A DNA stretch of 64,000 nucleotides from Sclerotinia nivalis (Eukaryota > Ascomycota > Leotiomycetes > Helotiales > Sclerotiniaceae), in contig JAPEIS010000002.1 in NCBI GenBank assembly GCA_029531795.1, forward strand, positions 868,001 through 932,000, in the 5' to 3' direction. Below are positions 45,228 through 57,936 of the stretch, one piece after another; position 1 is the stretch's first letter; every line of letters starts with the position of its first letter. The position numbers were made by a program, and so were the translations under genes. The notes under the pieces were generated by a model. It had not been told where the DNA came from, did no database searches, and saw only the letters and a list, made by a program, of their open reading frames with translations.

Positions 45228-48213
45228 TCATCTTCCAATCTCAACTCTATCTCTCTCAAGTCCACCACTCATCAAAGCATCATCTCCAAATGTAGCTCGC
45301 TTATTAGATCCAGGTGGAGCAGCTTCTAACATTCTTGGTCTATCGTCTTCATATGATTCAGAACTATCGGATTCGCTATGATGATGACGACTTCGACCAT
45401 GTTCTTCTCTTTTACGATTACGTCTTTCGCGATTTTCACGTTTTGCACGACGACGAGCACGATCTGCTTCTTCTTCTCTTTCTTCTCTAGCGGCTGTAAA
45501 GATGATTAGTTATTGAGTCGATCTATAAATCTCATAAGAACATACCTCGAATTTGTTGAGTAGCAGTAGCGTAAGCTTGAATTTCCTCACGACTCAATAC
45601 CCTGAGTACGATCACGAAATCATCCCTAGCTTCATATCTTTCCTTTCCAACTTCTAATGCAGCTGGATTAACCAACTTTCTTGCAATCTTAGTCCAACGT
45701 GCATCTGGAGGTACACCATCTTTCTTGGCATCTTTCAATGGAGCGACACCTTCACGAATCGGAGCAGGATCCTCGGGAAACTTCTCACGTGGTTGTCGTA
45801 AAATACCCTTGATGGCAGGTTTTTCAGGTTTCTCTTCAACTTTCTCTCTTGGTGGTGAAACGACTCGGAGTTGTTTATTTTCAGTTGTTGTAGGTGCCAA
45901 TGGTTCACGTCGACCTCGCTCTTCACGGTTGAGTTCAGCTCTCAATTCTGCCACTTCACTCATATCTTTGGTGATAGACCTCCTCCCAAGTGGCTTACTT
46001 GCTGGTGCCAATGTAGGTTCTTGAGCAGATTGTTTAGGAGCCAATACTGGTACAGGCTCTTTATCAGTAGGAGTATCTTGGTCAGCAAGCGCAGCTTTCA
46101 ATGCTTTTAGATCCATAGTATCTCTAGGATTAAATGGTGCAGCTAAAGCCCCAGATATACGTCTAGGTCTGCGATGATGGTTGGTTGCTTCATCAGAGGT
46201 ATCTGAATGAATATCCTGGGTAGCACCAGTTGTTGCTACGTCGCTACGAGGACGATCATCTTGCGAGCTTAATTTTTCCTTAGGATTGCGACCACTTAAG
46301 TCGACAAAATCGCTGTCTGGCGATCGTCTATCTTTGCCATCTCTAGCAACGTCACGTGGATTCGGTGGAACTTCTTCTCGGCTTCTTTCTTTTCTCGGTT
46401 GAGGTAAATCATCTTCTTCGCGAGGGCGAGGAGGCAATGGTGGTGTGACTTCACCTTTATCTCTGTGAAGTCTCTCCTTGGGTTCCCTACCAACCGATTC
46501 ATTAGATTCTCTCTCGTTGTGATGAATTCTTTCCCTCCTTTCCTTGCGATCTGGTCTATCAGATTCAGAGGAATCCCGAGAGTCAACACGCTCACGTCTT
46601 CTGCGTGAATCATCGCTGTAATCCTTGCGTTTTCTCTCATCGTCTCTGTCATCACGATCATCGGGCATCATAGTATTTGCCATAGCTCCAAGACCAAGAG
46701 CAGCAGAAGCAATGCTAAGTCCTGTTGCGATCTTTTCATGGGTACTAGACTTCTTCTCGCGGCGATCATCCTCACGTTCATTTCTTGGAGATCTGTCGTG
46801 TCTATCGGATCTTTCGTGTCTCTCACTTCTCTCATTTCTCTCTGGTCTTTCTGCCCTACTAGCTGGTCTTTCTGATCTCTCGGCTCGACTGGCTGGTCTT
46901 TCTGATCTCTCGGTTCGACTGGCTGGTCTATCTTGTCTTTCTGTTCTCTCAGGACGCAATCCAAAACCACGTTGCTCAACGGTATCATCATATCTCTCAT
47001 GTCTATGATGTGGTCTTCGCTCTCGCATTTCTTCATCTCGTGATCCATAGTATTCATCTCTGGGGGGATGTCTGCTATCTCTCTCCTGGTACGTCGAAAC
47101 GGGGCGCCTGGTTGAAGTTCGTCGTTGAGATTCTTCACTCTCATATCCTGCAGGTGGATCCATGCGTATTGGGCGTTGAACTGGTTCAATAGGTGTGACA
47201 TGAGGAACGGGCATTCGAACGGCAGCTGGTTGAGTATCCCAGGTTTGAATTCTGTCAAAACCACGAGTAGATGGTGGTGGACCACGCTCTCTAGTATCAT
47301 AAGATCTTGGGGACTGAACAGTCTCACCAAACCCAGTAGAACCGGCCATGCTAGCACTAGAGGGTCTAGATGATCTAGTATCGAAACTGTCCCTACGGGA
47401 ATGTCTTGGATTGCTGTTGTTTAAATCGTACTGAACCAAATCTTTAGGATTTGTGTATCCATAACCATCCTCACCATAATCATCTGCAACGGTATCAGGG
47501 TGTCGTACCAAGTTGCCTGTATATATTGGTCCACGAGGTTTGGTGATAGTGGTTGTTGTTGTGGCGTATGCTGGAGTAGGTGCTGGGGAATACGTTGATG
47601 CAGTTATTGGAGTAGGTATGTATGATGAAGAAGTTGTTGGGGTAGGAACATACGATGGAATGTCTCTGCTACTAGGAATACCAATTCGAAGATGACTGGG
47701 GTCTCTATGTCCTTGAGGCTCTCTGGACAATCTGCTCACATCGGCATTATCCATAGAAGCACTATATCTGTCGTGGTGGTGAGAACTTCTATCGTTTCGA
47801 GATGAAGCTGGAATTGTATAATATTCCTCTTGGCTAGAGCGATATGGATTCTTGATGGATGGACTGGAAGGTCTCACACTCGAAGTATGAACAACCGTTG
47901 GATGCTTTGGAATTGCGGTGAAAATGGTATGAGCATTAGGTCGAGAATCAACCGTATTGCTGCGAGTGCGACTAGCAGAACGATGATCAGGTTTGACTTT
48001 GTATGTTGTGGTAGTAATCGGAACATTAGAAGAATTAAAACTTGAGCTGCTGCTTCGAGGGTTTTCGTGTCGAGATAAGGGTACGACATGATGATGGTGA
48101 GTATGTGATCCCGAGGAATGATTATTGTATGACAAGTCAACTGGGAGACTTGCTCGCGCAGGATTGTAAGTTGGTGACCTTGGTCGTGTATGTCTGGTAT
48201 ATCGGTCACTCAT
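45228..48213 (-). CDS. Large charged DUF8035-like fungal protein
   Basis: Exons 48213-45546 and 45493-45228 (GTATGT...TACAG intron, phase 1) encode 977 residues. The N-terminal two thirds is low complexity: Ser/Thr/Pro/Tyr-rich (SSGSHTHHHH), then Arg/Glu/Asp-rich with a 10-residue RSERPASRAE repeat, plus one hydrophobic patch (HEKIATGLSIASAALGLGAM). The C-terminal block WTKIARKLVNPAALEVGKER, DDFVIVLRVLSREEIQAYAT and the Arg/Glu helix AREEREEEADRARRRAKREN form the only compact region and resemble the conserved DUF8035 domain of large ascomycete proteins. The function is unknown. No catalytic motif is seen. Confidence 0.82.
46850..46950 (-). repeat. 30-base coding repeat in the DUF8035-like gene
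   Basis: About three copies of a 30-base unit encode RTERSERPAS, RAERSERPAS and RAERPERNER in the Arg/Glu region. Unit number is a likely length polymorphism. Confidence 0.7.
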
Positions 48214-51200
48214 TTTGATTATTTTTGTATTGAACTAATATTATGTGGTATGTAGGTGTTTTGAATTTCGATTTATTTGAAAACCTTAAAGTTGCTGTTG
48301 ATGTAGCGACAGATAAGAGTAGGAAGTGGGAGGAATGATGACTCGAAAATCGCCGCCAAAGATTTGGACTCGACTTGACTCGATATTGTCAGCTTTTTCG
48401 TAAATTTTGGTCTAGCGAAAAACAGTGTAACAGTTAGCTAATCAAGATGTTGTGAACGCCGCTGCCAGCCCAATTCCTCAAGATATAAAAGTTGTACAAT
48501 AAGCGGAAGTGGTGGTAACAAACATTAAAATCGTAAATAAAATGTCCGAACTCGAGGATGCAGGTCTTGGAACTATAAGGCTACCAATGACCAGTAGACG
48601 GATACCTGCAGAATGAATATCTGACTGCAGCAAAAAAGATTCGAATTATGTTTTGCAGATATTTTATTTTGTGACGATGAGTGGTAGTGAGGCGACGAAA
48701 CAAGTAGATATGGGGTAATCGGTCGTAGGGTTAATGAGTTGAGGGGTGAGAATGTGGCGTTTCAGTTGCCTTGGTGTGTGTGTTTGAGTGTTTTGGATGA
48801 TCAACCCCGCTGTGTAAGACTTTTGCAATTGGTTTCGTGGATTGGTCGAGGTCGCACAAACAAAAATAATTTTGGGTGTGTGAAAGGATGAAGAAGATAA
48901 AGAAGCAAAAGGAGGAGGACGACGATGAGGTTTGGTTTGTTTTGAAGAAAAAAAATTTTTTTTTTGAAAAAAAAGAAGAAAGGTAAAGGTTGTATGTATG
49001 TATGTTACTTGAGAATGCGGGTAAAGGGAAGTAAAGACAGAGTGAATAAAAAAGAGGGAATTATAAAGAGTGTGATTTGATATCTTGTTTCCAAGGTTCC
49101 GGTTCGTCTTTTGCCTTTCCTTTTTCTTATTGCTTAGTAGTCCTCCTGTTCACCCAAGAGATACGATCCAATGGTTGAAAAGAAAAGAAGGCTTTCGAAG
49201 AGTGCAAAACGTGTATGGAGTATATCCTTCTGCTTTCTTCCTAGAGTAACTACTTTTGTTATATTCAGGATAAATGAATGAAAGTATACCTGATTGGGAC
49301 AAGATTTTTAGTGTTCAAGAGTGTGGAGTTATCTCTTTCTTTTGTGAATCGTGATATTGGATGGGTTGAATAGTGAGGGTCGTATGTATGGATTGCTATG
49401 GCTTGGATGAGATTGCGCACAGATGCATAGATTACAGAGATTGAGATTCGTTGAACCCTTGACCATGACGTTTTTTGGGGGGTTTTTTTTAAGTGGGAAC
49501 CGAAAATTGATACATGTCCAATTTTGATGATTGTACTTTGAAGTGAAGTGAGGTGAAGTGAGGTGTGGGAAGGGATTACAAGTAGGTATACGATGAGTAT
49601 GAGAGTGAATGTTTGATTGTAGTGATGTTTGATGCTTTTTTAGAAGCTTAATTTTCAGGGCTGACTCCTCCACTTCATCCATCAGTTCCTTTTATCATCT
49701 TCACCAATTTTCCTTTCTACCACTTCATTCCAGCAAAGAAAATACCTCATATACCATATACCATAGACCATAGACCATATAACCGGATCTAGAACTACTT
49801 CTCGCTTCAGATAACCTTCCTCCCCCCTTTCCCTCAAGTAACAACTAAACTTCCCTATTCCATACATGTCCAAACCAACAGTTTTCCTACTCTCCGAACC
49901 TAATCTCTCCGCATAGGTACCAGTTTGATGATCAGGCACAAGTACGGAGATACAGCTCTCTATACCTACCCACCTGGTCCTACCATATCAAATCATCTAT
50001 TTCGTTGCCGGAATTAAATTATCATTGTTATAAGTTCTTTCATGCAGGGCTCGGTTCATTGGGCTGCAGATGTCCCCCACTATTCTGATGCCTTACGGAC
50101 TATTTTGCATGGCAACTACCAGTGTAGTAATCAATCCAGAAATCTTCCGAAAATCAAATCGAACGATGTTAGATTTTTGAAACCTCTTCGCCCCGCTACT
50201 ATGTCTTCACCGAGTATACAACTGCAGCAATTGTTCTTTGTGTTCTTTTCTTGACGTTGGTAATCATCCAATGAATTTTTTTCGACGGCGTGGGGGAACT
50301 AGGACGCTCCCGTTTTTAGACATTGAGACCAATTGCAAATTTCGCCTATAGCCGTCTAAAAGTATGGTTCAGACGTGGTGACCCTTTTTCTTCGGCTCTT
50401 TACCAAATTTCAAACCACCAATTGTTCACCAAAAGAACTGTGCACATGACATCATTTCATCAAATTTCTTTCTCTTTCTATGGCTAATCAAAAACTAACG
50501 TGGCTTATATAACCCCCATACCCTATATCACGTCAAGTACGAGGCTACAACATCCAAGGAGATCCCTAGAACTTCCATCCGAAACGAACCATTCTCGACG
50601 TTCAACGTTCAACGTTCTTTCAGACTTTCACTGCAGAAAATCAGTGGCAGTTCATCATACACCAGCCAATGCTTGTACGCCGAGTATACAACTAGAATAC
50701 AAGCCTTAATGAATATTTAAAATCCATCGGTTCCATCCTTTCATCTTTTCATCTTTTCCTGCTCGCCCAGCTTCTTCGAGTGCCCCAGATCCCCACCATG
50801 ATACAAGGATTATCCCGAGACGATCGATTTAGTTTTCGGAAGAGCCCTTTATTCTGCGAGATTGCTAACGCCCAATTTTAATATAAACTTCTTTGGGCAA
50901 AATGAGATGATCCATACGAAGGGTATTTCAGATTCCCGAGTTACGAAAATGGACTCGATCTTCGGAGGGAAATGGAAAACACCCAGATCGTTTGGATCTA
51001 TCACGTGAGAGCATGCATCTCTTGTGTATTTGAGTATACCATGGGTGATATAGGAACGATCTAGTGGCCGAGACTATAACTGAGCAATTATATATTTTCC
51101 ATCAAAAACCAAAAATCTTCCAAGCCGCTTCAATCGGCATCAAGAATAAGAGCATCTCCATCCACGAACTCTTGTCAGAGTTCCAGCCAAGTGGGTCCCG

Positions 51201-53824
51201 GGCCGTTACAGCCCGATTTTGTCTGAGAATTGATTTGCTCAGCAACTTCTACAATGTCGTCGAAAGCTGAGGTACAGTACATACATGCATCTCGCTAGTA
51301 AAGGCGCGTGATCTAAGTGCGCAGTAGTTTTTGCTGCAAGGACACGAACAGGAGGGCTTTACATGACATCGTTATGAAAATGTAGTAGGAGCTAAGTTGA
51401 GTTATGCTTTGCATTATATACGTGTAAAATATTTCAACAAATATCACGATCCACCATCCATTCATTACTAATATCTTTACTTTCATTCAGCCTCACAATT
51501 CGGATTCACAAACTCAATCCAAATCCAATCATCAGACAAGCTTTTCCATCGCCTTCCTTTTTACTTCATCATCCGAAAAAAGTCAAAATTGTCATTTCAT
51601 ATTTTCATTCGATGTCCTTGGTTTGCTTGTGGAGTATTGTATTTCAGTATCTCTATTGGCAGCCTCAATCCATGTCATACCATACAATGCCGTGCGAAAT
51701 CGAGACTATTTCTCCACAACATCGTCGATAGCCTACCTAGTAGCTAAGAGTTACTCGGCTAGTTGCCGGGCGTCATTCTTCACAATGCAATTCTGACTTG
51801 GCACGTCAAAATATGCATGTTGCCGCTGCAGATGTTTTACCTTGGTTCTTTCGGTTTTATTGGTCAGAGTTTAACGCTTCTTTTGTATATCGCGTTCATT
51901 GTTCTGTTTATATTGTATCGTTTTGTTCCGGCTTCATGTTTCAAAGCTGTATACACATCTGTCTATTGGATTGTACGGGCTTGACTCGGTAGATAATAGT
52001 ACTTTACAAATATATAAATATAGTACTTGTACTTTGTTTCTTCTATTCTTTGCAGATTTTCGAATGTGTAGAAGAAATGTCTATTAAATATCCCTGTATC
52101 ACAACTGTAAGGTTGATATTTGAACAGACTAAAGCGTGCTGAAAAGTTTGAAGAAAATCGTACGGAGTATACACATACATAACCATGGGACAGCTTTTCT
52201 CGTGAAAAGCTTCGAGTCAGTGTTGGGAGTAGTATACGGCGTAACTCCTATAACCCCCACTATAATGAGGCGTATTGCATTTTTGAGTACGCATTAGAAT
52301 GCAAGTACCACTATCTATATACGGAAATACAGGAATTCAACGAATTCCTTCCGAAATAGTCAATATTGCGACTATATCCATTGAATTTCGATAGATTTTA
52401 ATGGAATGTAGCTAATCTTGCTTCAAATTGCATATTTCAGAAAGAAATTTGTCGAATTCTGGTGATTGCGTATATGGACAGTAGTATATGGACAATAGTA
52501 TATGGACAATAGTATATATTAAGGTATATATTAAGGTATATATGTACTGCAGTATATAATATCACAGGTTAAATGTATTGGTGTAATTCAAGTGCTTTAA
52601 TTAGCCATCATAATACTAATTCATACTACTCCCATCATTGCTTCGAGTACTGCCAGTTCTAGTGTTTAGGAAGATGGATTATTTGTTCACTGAATTAATT
52701 AATGGAGATGATAAGCTGAGATCGAGTTGATCATATACCATATCCTTTGCATCAGGAACTGTAAGGCTGAAACTAAAAATGATATTACAGAAAAGTCTCC
52801 AGAATTTCTAAATCCAGACGAAGTATACATGTAAGATATATTATAATAATAAACACTATTTTCAAACCCGTCCAAGCATTAGAAACCCTACATTCTCCAA
52901 TTCCCCCCCCCCACATCCTTCCTCCTTCCTTCTTTCTCCGCTCACTTCTTACTGACAAAAATAGTGTTCGGATGAATAGATAGATGAATAGATGATGAAG
53001 AAGGTAAGGCTTCTGCTTTTCAATTTATATTTGGATTTAATTTAGAGCCATCTAAAAGAGAGAGATGGAGATAAAATATTCATTATCGATGGATGATCTA
53101 TAAGATATATTATAAGGGGGGTTATACTCGTACACGGGATATATATATAAGCAGAGATGGATGGATCGGATATTCAGAAAAAGATGGGATTGGAGACGAA
53201 TACAGGGGGAACAGATTGTAACGGAGGGAGAAGAGGAAGGGGAATGAAGATCTCCTTGATTTACTGGAGTCATTTGTTGATACCTGGGCATAGAAGGTAG
53301 GTATTCTCAGATTATCCATATAACTGCTGAAGCTGGGAGCAGAGAGGATTGATAGTATCATTAATATTATGTGCACGTATATATCATTATACATTATATA
53401 AAATAAAACCTCAAACATCATTAATAGATGAAGTTCGTTAATTACAGTATTATAGATAATTACAAGTAATATAGATGAAATATTAGTAGATAACGAGTTT
53501 TATTGATTCGGGATCTGATTTGCGATTTGTGATTTGTGATTTGCGATTTGGATTTGGATTTTGGTTGGTGAAGGAAAAGGAAAGGATTTCCAATAGGGGT
53601 ATTCATGTGAATTGTATATTGTGGTGATACGAATTACGGAGTCTGAGGAATGGTTGATGTATGTAATTATATACATTCACCGTATGCAGTTCATACAGCT
53701 TATGCTACAAAAATACGCATTTCCTATGTATAGAATTTCTCACTTTTCATCAAGTCCAATCTAGCGAATCAAAATCGATATGGATGGATATACAGTATCT
53801 ATGCTATGCTATACTAAATATAAT
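48214..53824. other. 5.6-kb gene-free region
   Basis: No reading frame here shows domain content, splice-linked continuation or a signal peptide. The part next to 48213 is presumably promoter and leader of the DUF8035-like gene, including an A/T homopolymer block at about 48950-48975. Frames at 49.3-49.9 kb, 50.0-50.7 kb and 51.8-52.1 kb look like chance. A CGAGTATACAACT word occurs twice (near 50207 and 50681). AT content rises after 52 kb. Confidence 0.5.
52472..52546. repeat. AT-rich minisatellite
   Basis: Three copies of GTATATGGACARTA are followed by two copies of GTATATATTAAG, in direct order. Confidence 0.8.
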
Positions 53825-56800
53825 CTATCTCCTTTTACTACCCTTACCACCTCTACCACCACCCCCACCACTCTTCCCCTTATCACCCTTCGCCCCAGCC
53901 GCACCCGCCGATCCACCAGCCATCATAACTCTGACTTTCCCAACCGGTACCACATTAGTAGTTTCCTCCGGCTTCAATCCTTTAATAAGATCTAATTCCC
54001 TTGGCCAAATTTTCTCAATATCCATACTCGATTCATCCAATACATTCTTTGCACTAGCAGCCGCAATCCATTTTCCCAGAATTTCTCTCATAGCTTTTCC
54101 CTTCTTCTGAGCACCCGGTTGAATCTTCGCTTTATACTTATATTTCCCCATAGCAGCCCATGGTGCACAAACAGGGATCGCCTCTAGGATTTCATCACCA
54201 GGTAAAGGAAGACCTACAAATGCATCTAAAGATGTCATTTTTTCGGCCTCGTTGTCTTCAAGAGTATCAATACCATCTTCAAGCATCAGTTTACGCATCT
54301 GTTCGTGTTCGGCCGTTTCTTTCTGTGTACGTTCATGTTGTGCTCTTCGACGTTCTTTCTGGAAAGCAAGTTCGGCTTCTCGAGCTGCTTTAGCTTTTGC
54401 CTCGGCTTCGGCCTTTTCTTGACCAGCTGCAGCTCCAATGAGTTCTTGAGCAGCTATCCGATCTTCTTCATCTTGATCCTTGTATTTCTGTGCGATTTTC
54501 TTTGCCTTCCCTTTCTTGCCTCGCTTGGCTGGTGCAGGACCCTTTTTGGGTTGATTTTGAACAGATGTAGCTTTTTTACCAGGGGTGGTAGGCTGTGACT
54601 CCTTGATAGAATCTTCATCCGAGTCCTCTATTTGTGTTTCAGAGGTCGGTGGCCGAACAACTTTATCGTCTATTTGCAAAGTCTCGATCTTCTCTTGTAG
54701 AATTGCTTCGTGGCTTTGTTCTGTTTCACTTTGTAAAGGATTAGGCTTCGAGTCAGCGTCGTCTTCATCTGAATCATCCTTATCTTGACGATCGACCTGG
54801 CCAACGTCCTTTTCAGGTTTCGCCTCATCTTCGTCAGTTTGATTTAACTCGTCCTCAGAGTCTTCATCATCAAGAACAGAACCACCAGCAGCGGTAGCAT
54901 CTGTGGTCGAGCCACCCACTGGCTCATCATCTTGAAATCTATGTTTGACATGTCTAGCTTTACTCTCATCGCTGATTTGAAATAAAACGCCAAAGCCAAG
55001 AAGGAGCTGTGCAGGAGGTAAGAAATTCTTCTTCCCTTGAATCATGAATTTACCGGCGGGAAGAAATTCACCGGTAGGAGCTGCTTTCGATACTTGATCT
55101 GCATTAACCCACCAAGCAGACATACCAGCTTTAGAATCCCAAGCACTTGATGTAGCAACTACCAAGGTTCCAGCTTGACTGAGGGTTTGTGGAGGAACTG
55201 GGGCATCAGGTGTCTTTGGGTTGTTCCTCACAACGACGGAGGCTGCACCGCTTATATCTGCATGTAAGTACATATCCCCCTTCCTAAGATATCTCTTGTA
55301 CAGGATTTCACTTTGTTGTGCATCTTTGCCTGCAAGAACAAGATATCCATCGCTAGATATGAACCAAATAAATTTTTCAAACCATATCTGTTTCCGCACA
55401 GGTCGTAAAATGGTCTTTTCTTGCTTCAATCCTTTCTTTAAATCCTGAGCAATCTTCGCTTCGGTGCTTTTCAACGCCTTAGAAGATGATTGCAAGGTCT
55501 TGTCTTCTTTTGACGCTGCTGAACGTTTTTGATCAAAGTAATTGCGTGCATTTGCCCAAGGTGACAATGAGAGATTGATATCGATCGCGAGTCGTGTGTC
55601 TGTAGCCTTTTCTTCCTTTTCAACGGTTTTAGCAGTCTTCTCTTCATCTTCGCTGTCGGGCACATCACTGTCCGTTTCATAGTTCGAATCTTCATCATCG
55701 TTAAAAACTTCCTCATCCAACAAGAGAGTTACTGTATTCTGATCAAGTTTCAAAGGCAATTTGATCATTGAAGCTACCGGATTTTTGCGCTTCTGTTCCA
55801 ATTCAATTAGACGTCCAATCTCGAACCAATCCATACCTTGCGCAATTAGGCCATTAACAGCATCTCTGGCCTCTTGGACCCGTTCAACGTTGGCTTGCAA
55901 AGCACCAGCTTTACGTTCATTGAGTGCCTGAATTTCCTGTAATCCGCCTAGACGTTTGGCTTGTTCATTTCTTGCCGCCTGAATCTTCTTTTTGGCGTTC
56001 AATTCTCTCTCTTCAAGTCTTGATTCAAGCTTTTGTCCTTCGATTGAGGAAAAAAACTCATCAACAGTTTTGTTGAAGCCTTCAAATTCTAAAAAGACCA
56101 ATGTTGGATCGTCCTGAAATTGTCGTGGTTTGAATGGATGAAAATCATCGTAAAGTAACCCTTTTCGGTCCTCGGCCTGATTGTCATCTGATGTAGTCTG
56201 AGAGTCCTTTTTCTTCCCTATGATATATCCTTTTGAAGTTTCAGAACTAGTTATCTCTTGAACAACTCGTTGGGCTTCTTGAAGTGATTTCATTAAATGA
56301 TCCAAAAGATCTTCGCTCTGCAGGACTTCAGACGGCTTGAGAGAATAATTGAAATTCGTGATACGCATTGCGTGATCTACTAGCATCGGAGCAAATTCTG
56401 TAATGGACACAGCTAAAGCTTTTCGTAACGCATCCCCAGGCTTTTTCTTCTTCTTCCCGGAATCATCCTCTCCCTTATCTGCCCCCTTTTGTAAAGCTTC
56501 TTTAAGGCGTTCTCTAGTCAAATCTGGAATTCCTCCATAATTCTGTCGATTTTCCAAAGAATATTTGAGTCCCACACGCAATTCTTCTTGAGCTTCTCCC
56601 GGATCGACCACTCGGAGCAAGGTTAAGATGTTTAGCTCCTTGTCTGTGAGAATGATATTTCCACCAGCATAAAACTCCAAATATAACCTGTATTGTCCAT
56701 CACTAAATTGAAACTCGATTATGCGATCCGTCCCAACTTGAGAAACTTGTGTGACCCGTCTTGTCTTTAGGTATTTCCTTAATCGCTGTACGAATACACT

Positions 56801-57075
56801 AGGAGCAGCTGCAGTCGCTCGAGAGAAGTCGGTGAGATGGCATCGAAATCCTGAATCTATGAGGATCTGCTGTTTGTTGTCTGGTTTCGCAAACTTCACC
56901 AAGAAAATCTTTGATGAGAGGTCGTAGATATTAGAAACTCGCAAGGTAACCAATGCATTTGAAAGTTCATGGGCGATGACCTGAGAAAGTTAGAACATGG
57001 AATCAAAGCGCAAAGCTCTGTTAAAGCTTCATTTGAACTTGCCTTCACGTCAATAGAAGAAAACCTTTGCCTCAT
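53825..57075 (-). CDS. RQC2: Ribosome quality control protein Rqc2/NEMF
   Basis: Exons 57075-57043 and 56980-53825 encode 1062 residues. The spliced start MRQRFSSIDVKVIAHELSNA leads into LVTLRVSNIYDLSSKIFLVK, the NFACT-N domain. A long coiled coil (about 300-430), the NFACT-R/DUF814 core (WFEKFIWFISSDGYLVLAGK, YLHADISGAASVVVRNN), an acidic Lys/Glu-rich linker and the NFACT-C domain (EAIPVCAPWAAMGKYKYKAK) follow. The tail is Gly/Lys-rich (GGGGGRGGKGSKRR). Rqc2 binds stalled 60S subunits with peptidyl-tRNA, recruits the Ltn1 ligase and adds CAT tails. The only intron (57042-56981) has a GC donor (GCAAGT). The length is normal for the family. Confidence 0.95.
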
Positions 57076-57936
57076 CTCGTCGTAGTGGCGATAATTGTGT
57101 TTCCTTCAATGTTTACCTAAACCCACCTACTCTTTGCCATGGTGGGGGAAGTGCTGATGTAGTTTTGCGCCAAAGTGTCTCAGGTTCACCGTACTCCACA
57201 CAGAATATCCATTGCATCATATTGGTGGGGCTATTCACATTTCTTTTCGAGATTCAGCGTTGACCATTTTTATTTCAATGAAGCTTTTAAATCATCAACA
57301 AAGTATGGTTATAATTGATAGTTCTTGCTACTACAAGACTGAAGATAACATTTTGTTTGGTATTGAAAGATTTACTAGGTAATCATCATGATTTTGGAAG
57401 AAACTGTGATGAGGCTTCACGCATAACCATCACTGGAGCAACCGATCAAAGTGCAATCTGCTATCAATGTTCAAGGACGGACGACATGATGTCCACCAAG
57501 CATTCAAGTGGGTATTGACCGATAAATGAACACAAATTTTTCAATCCGGGTCTTTCGATTCAATGCCACGATAACATTGATTGATATCTTTTCATCCCGG
57601 TGATGATCTGCTGAATCTAGCAAACTCTAATCATTGGCACGAAAAGACCGTTATCTATTGACAACGTCGAATTCTGCCCGGGCCCTTTTTTTGTTCAATG
57701 ATGCAAGATGATCAGGAAGTGAAGATAACTTCCCAATTCAGAAGGATACATAAGCACTGCATAATGCCGTTATGAGCAGATGAAGTGACCTTCCGAATTG
57801 ACAACAAGTGTTGCAGGGTTCGTAGTACCTGTCCATCATTTGGTCAATGCCCTCATATCTTCAAAAGATCTTTAAAAAGGGACATATGTCGGTAGGTCCT
57901 GCCTTGGTATTTGCTAAGCTCATTCAATCAACCACA
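57076..57936. other. Divergent spacer RQC2 to sedolisin
   Basis: 861 bases between divergent starts. No gene recognised. An ATG at 57847 in frame with the protease would place 30 polar residues before its signal peptide and is not used. Confidence 0.5.

Noticed and set aside
46296..47373. Long alternative frames within the DUF8035-like gene
   Set aside because: Shadows of a low-complexity Arg/Ser/Glu coding sequence read in other frames.
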